Shown here: positions 7,556-13,896 of the stretch, in pieces | Numbering within the stretch: the stretch's first letter is position 1 | Layout: the number at the start of each line of letters is the position of its first letter | Assembly (NCBI RefSeq): GCF_029868745.1 | Contig: NZ_JARWOP010000295.1 | Span: 1 to 48,995, forward strand | Length of the DNA stretch: 48,995 nt | Source: Nocardia wallacei | Lineage (GTDB): Bacteria > Actinomycetota > Actinomycetes > Mycobacteriales > Mycobacteriaceae | Direction of reading: 5' to 3' | The notes under the pieces: generated by a model | Seen by the model: the letters and a program-made list of their open reading frames with translations, nothing else | The model's database searches: none | Told to the model about the DNA's origin: nothing | Made by a program: the position numbers and the translations under genes

Positions 7556-8446
7556 TCAGTCGGCGGTGAAATCGTCGATGAGCCGGGCCAATTCGATCGG
7601 GCGGTCGCCCTGCACCGAATGCCCCGCTCCGTCGACCACCACGACCCGCGCGCGTGGTTGGCGGCGGAGCAGTTCGGCCACATCGGCGTCGTCCACGACC
7701 GGCGAGCGTTCACCGCGCACCAGCAGCAGTGGCGCCCGCACGGCCGCGACGTCGTCCCACAGCGCGGTGAGGTCGAACGTGCCGTCCGCGGTGGGACGGA
7801 TCCGGTCGTATCGCCAGACCCAGCGGCCGTCCTCGCGTTGCCGCGCGTTGTGCAGGATGCCGCGGCGCAGCGACGAGACGGACCGTCCCGGGTTGTGCTC
7901 GACGGTGCGATCGAGGATCTCGTCGAACGACGCGAAATCCGCAGGGCCCTGGACGAATGTGACCACCGCCGCGGTCTTGCCCGGATTGTCGCCCGCGCCC
8001 GGAGTCACGTCCACGACGACCAGCCGCCGCACCAGGTCCGGGTGCCGGGCTGCCAGGCGCAGTGCGGTCAGCCCGCCCAGAGACATGCCGACAACCGCGG
8101 CGGCTCGGGGCGCCGCGGTCGCGACGGCGGCGGCGACCGCCTCCGCCAGCAACTGCGGTGTGTAGAGGTGATCGGTCCACCAGTCGGAGTGGCCGTGGCC
8201 CGGCAGATCCAGGGCGAGCAGCGGACGCCGCAGCGCCAGTGCCACCGTGTCCCAGGTGTGCGCGTTCTGCGCGCCGCCGTGCAGCAGCACCAGCTCTGGC
8301 TCCCCGTCTCCCCAGTGCAGCCCGCTGACCCGGCGCCCGGCCCCGATCTCGATCGAGACCCGCCGCACCCGCGGGGGACCGGTCCACGGGAGACCCGCCT
8401 CGGCCGCGTTCTCGGCGAACAGCCCGAACTCGTCGTAGTCCGACAT
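7556..8446 (-). CDS. Alpha/beta hydrolase
   Basis: This 296-residue protein has the alpha/beta hydrolase_1 pattern: LVLLHGGAQNAHTW (oxyanion region, 53-65), DLPGHGHSDW, the nucleophile Ser122 in GMSLGG, an Asp in VRGERSPVVDDAD and the His in GAGHSVQGDRP. It converges with the HSL-type esterase, with 16 bp between the two stops. The substrate cannot be inferred. The fold is certain and the specificity open. Confidence 0.88.
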   Translation of the reverse strand: MSDYDEFGLFAENAAEAGLPWTGPPRVRRVSIEIGAGRRVSGLHWGDGEPELVLLHGGAQNAHTWDTVALALRRPLLALDLPGHGHSDWWTDHLYTPQLLAEAVAAAVATAAPRAAAVVGMSLGGLTALRLAARHPDLVRRLVVVDVTPGAGDNPGKTAAVVTFVQGPADFASFDEILDRTVEHNPGRSVSSLRRGILHNARQREDGRWVWRYDRIRPTADGTFDLTALWDDVAAVRAPLLLVRGERSPVVDDADVAELLRRQPRARVVVVDGAGHSVQGDRPIELARLIDDFTAD

Positions 8447-8520
8447 AAGGGGAGTATGCGTGAGCCCGGCCGCTCGCGCACGGGAAGATCATCCACCGCG
8501 TGCGCGAGCGTGACCGGCAC

Positions 8521-9120
8521 TCAGCGGACACGGTCGTAGACCAGGGCGACCTCGCCGAGGTCGCCGGTGTCCTGGTGTGCCAGTGCCCATTTCGTGCCGG
8601 GCAGGCCGTCGTCGAACAGCCGCGCACCGCCGCCCGCGATCTCCGGGGTGATGAGGAGGTAGAGGCGGTCGATCAGGTCGGCCGCGAGCAGCGGCTTGAT
8701 GACGCTGGCGCTGGTGTTGACCAGAATGTCGCCCGAGCCGGTGGCTTTCAGCTCGGTGACGACATCGGCGGCTGGTGCGTTCACGATCCGGGTGCGCTCC
8801 CACGGCGCTTCGGTCAACGTGGTGGACAGGACCACCTTCTCCGTGTCGACCAGCCATTTCGCGTAGCCGCGGTCTCGCGGATCGGCGTTGTCGTCCGCCG
8901 CGACCGTGGGCCAGAATCCCAGGAACCCTTCGGCATTCAGCCTTCCGAGGACCGCGGTGGTCGCGTTCTCCCAGATGCGGGTGAGGTGATTGCGTGCCAC
9001 CTCGGTGACCGCGTAGGGCACGATCGCGCCCATGTCGCCGGGCCCGCCGGGGCCGCTGTAGCGCCCGTCCAGGGTCAGGGCGATATTGGCGGTCACCTTG
9101 CGTTCGGTCGAGTTGCTCAT
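8521..9120 (-). CDS. RibD C-terminal (dihydrofolate-reductase-like) reductase
   Basis: This 199-residue protein has the DHFR-like RibD_C pattern: KVTANIALTLDGRYSGPGG at the front, TTAVLGRLNAEGF, KVVLSTTL, GDILVNTSASVIKPLLAADL and the late strand IDRLYLLITPEIAGGGARLF. It probably binds NADPH and reduces a small substrate. It is the second gene of a two-gene operon: its ATG overlaps the stop of the ArsR-SRPBCC fusion by 4 bp. Proteins of this family are often paired with SRPBCC/ArsR regulators in actinobacteria. Confidence 0.85.
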   Translation of the reverse strand: MSNSTERKVTANIALTLDGRYSGPGGPGDMGAIVPYAVTEVARNHLTRIWENATTAVLGRLNAEGFLGFWPTVAADDNADPRDRGYAKWLVDTEKVVLSTTLTEAPWERTRIVNAPAADVVTELKATGSGDILVNTSASVIKPLLAADLIDRLYLLITPEIAGGGARLFDDGLPGTKWALAHQDTGDLGEVALVYDRVR

Positions 9121-9950
9121 GACTGGTCTTCCTTCGGTGTGTCGGGGGTGTTGCTTCGGGGAGCGCCGACCGTGTCGGCGAGCTTGTCGAGGACTTGGCC
9201 CCAGCCGGTTTCGATTCCGGCGATGAAGGGGACGGCCTCGACGGCCGTATCGGTGATCCGCAGGTCCAGCCGCAGCCGGGTGCCTTCGGGAACGTCGGTG
9301 AATGCCAAGTCGTAGTGGCCGGTGAACGAGACCGCGCCGGCCGAGTCCAGGACCGCGAGATCGAACGCCAGACGATCGGGTGGCGTTGCGGCGCGGACCT
9401 GTCCCTCCGAGCGGTACCGTCCCTCGGCGTCGCGATAGTCGAGGACGACGCGGCCGCCCGGGGCCGGGTCGATCGCGCAGTCGACGATGGTCATCGACGG
9501 CGGAGCCCACCAGGACGCGAGGAGGTCCGGGTCGGCCCAGTGCCGCCACAGGACCTTGCGCGGCGCGGCGAATACGCGGTCGAAGGCGAAGGTGCGCCCG
9601 TCGGCCCAGTGATCCTGTTGCGCGCGAGCGGTTTCCGCCTCGATGGCGGCTTGGTAGCGGGTCACGACATCGCGCTCGCCGGCGTTCGCCTCGACGGTGT
9701 CGATCAACTCCCGCAGCCGCTCCTCGAAATCGCGCAGCGGTGCCGCCTCGGCCGCCCAGATACGGCGCTGGCCCAGGGGAGTGACCGTGACCAGGCCCGC
9801 GCGGCCGAGCGTCTGCAGGTGCTTGGTGGTTTGCGGCTGGCGCAGCCCGGTGAGTTCGGCCAGTTCGCCGACGGACCGGGGCCGTTCGGCGAGGAGCTCG
9901 ACGATGCGCCAGCGGGCGCCGTCTCCGAGTGCTGATGCGATCTGCTCCAT
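9117..9950 (-). CDS. ArsR helix-turn-helix fused to SRPBCC domain
   Basis: This 277-residue protein is a single-chain version of an ArsR regulator and an AHSA1 protein. Residues 1-95 are the winged helix (LGDGARWRIVELL, LRQPQTTKHLQTL, wing LGQRRIWAAEA). Residues about 120-265 are SRPBCC (FDRVFAAPRKVLWRHWAD, WWAPPSMTIVDCAIDP, TGHYDLAFTDV). The lipophilic-pocket domain may sense a ligand and control DNA binding, which is an inference. It is coupled by ATGA overlap to the RibD-C reductase and has an AT-rich dyad just upstream. Confidence 0.88.
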   Translation of the reverse strand: MEQIASALGDGARWRIVELLAERPRSVGELAELTGLRQPQTTKHLQTLGRAGLVTVTPLGQRRIWAAEAAPLRDFEERLRELIDTVEANAGERDVVTRYQAAIEAETARAQQDHWADGRTFAFDRVFAAPRKVLWRHWADPDLLASWWAPPSMTIVDCAIDPAPGGRVVLDYRDAEGRYRSEGQVRAATPPDRLAFDLAVLDSAGAVSFTGHYDLAFTDVPEGTRLRLDLRITDTAVEAVPFIAGIETGWGQVLDKLADTVGAPRSNTPDTPKEDQS

Positions 9951-9959
9951 GATGCAAAG

Positions 9960-9998
9960 TATTCACTAAGAAGAATATTCGTGTCAAGGAATATTTTG
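9960..9998. promoter_or_regulatory. AT-rich dyads upstream of ArsR-SRPBCC gene
   Basis: TATTC-N8-GAATA (9960-9977) overlaps the 8-bp palindrome GAATATTC (9973-9980), and another GAATATT follows at 9989-9995. The cluster begins 10 bp upstream of the ATG at 9950 and is the most AT-rich stretch for kilobases. It is a good candidate operator for the ArsR domain. Confidence 0.5.
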
Positions 9999-10105
9999 GG
10001 AAGGCTGGGGCGACGGGTCGAACAGGGCTGCCGACCTGTGGGTTCGCTGATTCGTCGGAGGAATTGTCTAGGCTTGCTGACGGATCAACCGTGGAAAGGA
10101 ATCCC

Positions 10106-10237
10106 GTGTCCGAGCCCCCGCTGCCGCCCGCGGCCGTCGAGCTGCCGCACCGGTCCGCACCTGCGGTGACGGCGCCCCAGTACACCCGTGGGACAGGTTC
10201 GGGCCCGCGCCGGGACAGCGACCGGGCGGTGGTGTGA
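10106..10237 (+). CDS. Possible 43-residue small ORF coupled to oxidoreductase
   Basis: A GTG codon preceded by a clear GGAAAGGAA ribosome-binding site opens a frame encoding MSEPPLPPAAVELP and 29 further residues. Its TGA overlaps the GTG start of the next gene (GTGA). The product is proline- and arginine-rich with no recognised motif. The ribosome-binding site and the coupling are the only support, so it may be a leader frame rather than a functional protein. Confidence 0.3.
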   Translation: MSEPPLPPAAVELPHRSAPAVTAPQYTRGTGSGPRRDSDRAVV

Positions 10238-11235
10238 GCACGCCCGGTACGGCCATGCGCGCCCTCGTATTGGATCGGCCGGGCCCTCCCGACACGCTGC
10301 GTCTCGCCGAATTGCCTGTGCCCGAACCGGGTCCGGGCCAGGTGCGGGTCCGGGTCGAGGCCTGCGGTCTCAACCCCGTCGACTACCAGGTCGCCGCCGT
10401 GGGCCATCTCGACTGGACGTGGCCGCACGTCCTCGGCCTGGACGTCGCCGGCACCGTCGACGCGGTGGGGGAGGACGTGACGGCCGTCCGTGTGGGACAA
10501 CGCGTCGCATACCACGGCGACCTGCGCCGACCCGGCGGCCTCGCCGAATACACACTGGCCGACGTCCTCACCGTGGCGCTGATACCCGACTCCGTCGACT
10601 CGGCCTCCGCGGCCGCCCTGCCCTGCGCGGGAATGGCCGCCTACCAAGCCGTCTTTCGGCGATTACAGGTCGCCGGCGGCGATACGGTGCTCGTCACCGG
10701 CGGCGCCGGCGGGGTCGGCGGATTCGCCGTCCAACTCGCCTCCTGGGCCGGGGCCCGCGTGCTCACGACGGCCTCCGCCCACAACGCCGATCACGTCCGC
10801 TACCTGGGCGCGACCGACGTCATCGACTACCGCACCGAGGACGTCGCCGCGCGCGTCCGGGAACTGACCGACGGCCGCGGCGTCGACCGTGTGGTCGACA
10901 CCGTCAGCCCCACCTCCGCCACCGCCAACCTCGCGCTGCTGGTCCACGGCGGCGGCCTCGCCGCGGTCGCCGGCCGACCCGACCTCGCCGCCGTCCCCCC
11001 GTTCACCCTCGCCCCGTCCGTCCACGAGATCGCCCTCGGCGCCGCCCACGGCTACGGCGACCACCGCGCCCGCGCCGACCTCGCCATCATGCTCGGCGAC
11101 CTCCTCGCCCTGGTCGCCGAGGAAGACCTAGACCCCATGGTCACCCGAACCCTCACCCTCGACGAAGTCCCCGCCGCCCTCACCGAAGTCTCCACCCGCC
11201 ACACCCGAGGCAAACTCGTCCAAACCTTCGACTGA
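10234..11235 (+). CDS. Zinc-free MDR / quinone oxidoreductase
   Basis: This 333-residue medium-chain dehydrogenase/reductase has a GroES-like N-terminal half (VRVRVEACGLNPVDYQVA, DVAGTVDAVGEDV) and the Rossmann motif VLVTGGAGGVGGFAVQLA. The structural and catalytic zinc cysteines are absent, as in NADPH:quinone reductases. A GTG start overlaps the small upstream frame. It probably reduces quinones or enones with NADPH. A 5-bp GC hairpin follows (CTCGC-GAAA-GCGAG, about 11294-11307) before the tRNA. Confidence 0.88.
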   Translation: MSTPGTAMRALVLDRPGPPDTLRLAELPVPEPGPGQVRVRVEACGLNPVDYQVAAVGHLDWTWPHVLGLDVAGTVDAVGEDVTAVRVGQRVAYHGDLRRPGGLAEYTLADVLTVALIPDSVDSASAAALPCAGMAAYQAVFRRLQVAGGDTVLVTGGAGGVGGFAVQLASWAGARVLTTASAHNADHVRYLGATDVIDYRTEDVAARVRELTDGRGVDRVVDTVSPTSATANLALLVHGGGLAAVAGRPDLAAVPPFTLAPSVHEIALGAAHGYGDHRARADLAIMLGDLLALVAEEDLDPMVTRTLTLDEVPAALTEVSTRHTRGKLVQTFD

Positions 11236-11312
11236 CCCCACCACCATGGCGATTTGGTGACACCGGGGGGTCCTGAGGTAATCTCATCGAGCACTCGCGA
11301 AAGCGAGCGCAA

Positions 11313-11386
11313 CGGGCTGTGGCGCAGCTTGGTAGCGCACCTGACTGGGGGTCAGGTGGTCGCAGGTTCAAATCCTGTCAGCCCGA
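11313..11386 (+). tRNA. tRNA-Pro (anticodon GGG)
   Basis: The 74-nt cloverleaf has acceptor arms CGGGCTG/CAGCCCG, a D arm with GCGCAGCTTGGTAGCGC, anticodon stem CCTGA/TCAGG around the loop CTGGGGG (anticodon GGG, reads CCC) and a T arm with GGTTCAAATCC. The discriminator is A, and the CCA tail is not encoded. The TGGGGGT-type loop is typical of proline tRNAs. Confidence 0.95.
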
Positions 11387-11389
11387 CAG

Positions 11390-11424
11390 AAAGGCCAGGT
11401 CAGAGACTACTCCGACCTGGCTTT
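11390..11424 (+). terminator. Hairpin terminator after tRNA-Pro
   Basis: An AAGGCCAGGTC arm pairs with GACCTGGCTTT around a 12-nt loop, giving 8 uninterrupted GC-rich pairs plus AAA/TTT pairs past one bulged G. It begins three bases after the tRNA and ends in CTTT, which fits an intrinsic terminator. Confidence 0.7.
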
Positions 11425-11567
11425 CACTGTCTCTCATGACCATTTCCGAGACTATCCCGAAAATTCAAGACCGCCCGCCGCGGACGGACCACGGCGAGCC
11501 TACTGCGCTCGCACCCGCGCGCCCTTCTCATTACTCAGGCATGGTCCGCCTCGACTTGGGAAGGTCT

Positions 11568-11643
11568 CATGGAGAATTCTTCTCCATGCCGAAAACCGAG
11601 CTGGTGTACCGGAACTACTGGCGCACAAGGGAAGACGCCGAGT
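11568..11643 (+). pseudogene. IS3-family transposase (OrfB) fragment
   Basis: A 25-residue stretch reads GEFFSMPKTELVYRNYWRTR followed by EDAE. Near the C-terminus of IS3-type OrfB transposases, after the last catalytic Glu, the usual sequence is ESFFS-LKTELVYR, an aromatic/basic pair and then TR-EA. Neither the rest of the rve domain nor the DDE residues can be found around it, so this is only an eroded scrap. Its place 180 bp past a tRNA suggests an old insertion site. Confidence 0.5.
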
Positions 11644-11793
11644 CACCGTCACGCCGGCCCGGCGGTGTCTGTGGGCTCAGTGACCGCAGCCGTGGAAGCA
11701 GTTCGGTTGGCTGACCGCCGGGGATATGTCGGTCCGATCGGGAGGTAACCGGAAGATCGTCTGCTGCTGCGCCGTCTTGGCGGTAGGGGTCAG

Positions 11794-11865
11794 CCATTCG
11801 TGGCCGAACGCTGGTTTCCTGTTCCATTCGTGGCCGGACGCGTCATTCCCATGGTCGGCAATGAC
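11794..11865. promoter_or_regulatory. Direct repeats and dyad, probable regulator-binding region
   Basis: CCATTCGTGGCCG occurs at 11794 and again at 11824, exactly 30 bp (about three helical turns) apart. It is followed by GTCATT (11842-11847) and its complement AATGAC (11860-11865) across a 12-bp spacer. Tandem same-face repeats are typical of AraC-type activators. The region sits about 100 bp upstream of the frameshifted membrane-protein gene at 11961. Confidence 0.4.
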
Positions 11866-11960
11866 GCCTGCGACAGTGCCAGCATGTGGACCGGACAGGA
11901 TGCCGTGGGGCAGCAGGCCGCGCCGGACGGCTGCATTGCCGGACGGGGAGGGATCGAGAC

Positions 11961-12855
11961 ATGTCAATCGAACGGCCGGTCGAGACCGCGCGGCCCGGTG
12001 GAGGCGTCCGCCCCTTACTTGTGCTCGGTGTCGCGGCGATCGTCCTGATGGCGGGTACGGTCGCCCTGTTGTTGGTCAGCGCGATCATCGACTGGGTGCG
12101 GCTCGCGGACTTCGAACGCTATTGGGCGCACCCGCAGGGGGCGCGCCGGGAATGGCAGTCCGATACGTGGGCCGGGACCGCTGGCACTTTCTTGCTGCCT
12201 GTCGCGGGAATTCGTGTCGGTGAGCCTTCCCTCCGACGATTTTGCTCGTTCCACCGCCCCCGCGACGACACCGGCGGTCGCCGCCGCCTCCCCCTGGGGC
12301 CGGAGCCAGTGGGTTGCCGACATGTTCCCGCGGCTGCTTCCTGGCAAGCCCATGCCGCACGCCGGCCAAGAAATCCCCGCGGACGCGGAAGCCGGGTACA
12401 ACCGTCTCACTTGCGAAGCGGATGCCAGCAACGAGACGAGGATCGAATGCGCGGGTGATCCTCGCACCAACCGGAATCCTTTCATAGGCATCGATTGCAT
12501 CCAGGGCCACATTCGGAATGGTCTGCGTGAGCGCTACCCACTCTTGGAGTTGTGGCCACGCAGGTCCGGGACCGTCGGCGTCCTGCGCGCGACTCACAAT
12601 GGACGGGACGCGATCTGGCTGACCTTCGACGATCTGCCCCGCGGCCAATGCATGATCTATTCCACCTGGAGAGACCATCGCATGGACGAACTGCTGGCTT
12701 GGTGGCGCTCCACCGTTGTGACGGAGCACCCGGTCGGCCGGCGCGTCGTACGCTTCGGTGGGATGGCGAATACAGTGCGACGCCCGTATTGTTCGTCGTG
12801 GGAAGTGACCTGCCTCAGCTTGCCTGGCGATAGACGAATTCCTCCAGGGTCGTGA
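11961..12855 (+). pseudogene. Frameshifted single-pass membrane protein gene
   Basis: A good ribosome-binding site (GGGGAGGG) precedes MSIERPVETARP, with a clear transmembrane helix at residues about 18-43 and then a soluble segment to near 12200. From there the protein-like sequence moves to the next frame (from about 12205: SVSLPSDDFARS, later NPFIGIDCIQGHIRNG, WLTFDDLPRGQCMIYSTW), which stays open to 12855. The two halves look like one cytoplasm-anchored extracellular protein split by a +1 shift. A sequencing error is possible. The family is not recognised. The 3' end overlaps the convergent gene by 41 bp. Confidence 0.5.
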
Positions 12856-13873
12856 GGGTTTCGGACCGGTTGGCGCGATGGCGCAGGCAGTACCGGGTCG
12901 GATACCAGCCGGCTCGCTGCCACGCCCGCGGCTGTTCGATCGGAGTGCAGGTGTCCCCGATCGCCCCGGAGCGCAGCGCGTTGTAGTGATCGAGGTTCAC
13001 CATGGGCTCGTAGAAGGTGATCTCGCCGTTCCAGCTGCCGTAGATGAAGGTGTGGGTGAACGCGCCGCCGTTCAATTCCGGGGTGGTCTTGTCGATCAAG
13101 TGCTGGCCCATGGCCGGCTCGATCGCGTCGAGGTCGGTGTAGTTCGGCGGCCGGTATTTCGCGGCGGGCAGATTCTTGCCGAGTGCGTAGTCGGCACAGG
13201 CCGTCAGCTGCGGGCAGGGGCCGGGGCGGATCGCCAGCCGGTCGGGGTTGTCGTTCAGATAGAAATGGACGTCGAAATGAGCTGTGTCCCATACGCCCGG
13301 CGGGACATGGCCGTGCGGGTTCCAGTTCGCCAGCACATAGGTGAACGGTATGTCGTCTCGGCGGGTGAAGTTCTCATGTAACGGCAGCGCGTTCTCGTGG
13401 CCCCCGGCGCACTCGTGGTGGGGATCGACAGCGCCGTCGGCGTCCTTGTCGTAACAGTACAATCCGCTTGACGGCGGGTCGTACGGCAGTGCGGCGTAGG
13501 CGCTGTCGGTGGCGGCCATCCCGATCACCAATGGTGTTCCGGCGCTGTCGGTCTGGGAGTAGGCAATGATCCGGCCGCTGCCCAGATTCGCGCTCTGCCC
13601 ATATTCCGCGCACGGACCGGAATAGGCCGGCGTCACCGCCAGCAGGGCCGTGGCTTCGACCTCGGAAACCCGGACCGTTTGTTCCCGAGCGGGTGCCGAC
13701 ACATCCACCTGGCAGATGGTGACCGCGTCGTCGGCCCGTACGACCGGGTTTGGTCCGAAGGTGAGTGCCAGTCCGGCGATCAGGGCGGCGGCGATGTGTG
13801 CCGACGTTCGCATGCGGGACGAATTCGTTTGCCGCGCAGAAAGGCTGGGCGAGTTGTGGTGTTCGATCGACAT
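12815..13873 (-). CDS. Exported TTHB210-like (DUF5602-type) protein
   Basis: The protein has about 352 residues from the ATG at 13873, which has a GGAAGGAA ribosome-binding site. A signal peptide follows from residue 21 (MRTSAHIAAALIAGLALTFG, likely cleaved after VRA near 47). The hallmark is NWNPHGHVPPGVWDTAHFDVHFYL, split here as NWNPHGHVPPGVW then AHFDVHFY. This is the histidine-rich signature of TTHB210-like secreted proteins, suggestive of metal binding. Several Cys pairs suggest disulfides. It starts 24 bp after the shikimate-pathway fusion, probably in the same operon. The function of the family is unknown to me. Confidence 0.7.
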   Translation of the reverse strand: MSIEHHNSPSLSARQTNSSRMRTSAHIAAALIAGLALTFGPNPVVRADDAVTICQVDVSAPAREQTVRVSEVEATALLAVTPAYSGPCAEYGQSANLGSGRIIAYSQTDSAGTPLVIGMAATDSAYAALPYDPPSSGLYCYDKDADGAVDPHHECAGGHENALPLHENFTRRDDIPFTYVLANWNPHGHVPPGVWDTAHFDVHFYLNDNPDRLAIRPGPCPQLTACADYALGKNLPAAKYRPPNYTDLDAIEPAMGQHLIDKTTPELNGGAFTHTFIYGSWNGEITFYEPMVNLDHYNALRSGAIGDTCTPIEQPRAWQRAGWYPTRYCLRHRANRSETLTTLEEFVYRQAS

Positions 13874-13896
13874 TCGAAATTTCCTTCCGTGACCGC

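Larger units (their letters stand above)
11425..11960. other. Intergenic stretch with IS3 scrap and repeat-rich control region
   Basis: These about 535 bp lie between the tRNA terminator and a frameshifted gene. They contain a short IS3 transposase remnant (11568-11643) and a pair of direct repeats plus a dyad at 11794-11865. I see no intact gene, and longer open frames here lack recognisable protein character. Confidence 0.5.

Noticed and set aside
5479..7713. Very long minus-strand open frame (744 codons) opposite the GlxA and esterase genes
   Set aside because: It is the antisense of well-recognised genes, and its protein has no domain signature. Long antisense frames are expected in high-GC DNA.
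8521..10647. 708-codon minus-strand frame spanning the RibD-C and ArsR-SRPBCC genes
   Set aside because: Only its last 199 codons match a family. The rest is out of frame with the ArsR-SRPBCC gene and antisense to the MDR gene.
11319..11714. Open frame of 131 codons running through the tRNA-Pro
   Set aside because: It covers the tRNA and its terminator and has no ribosome-binding site. Only a 25-residue IS3-like segment inside it is meaningful.
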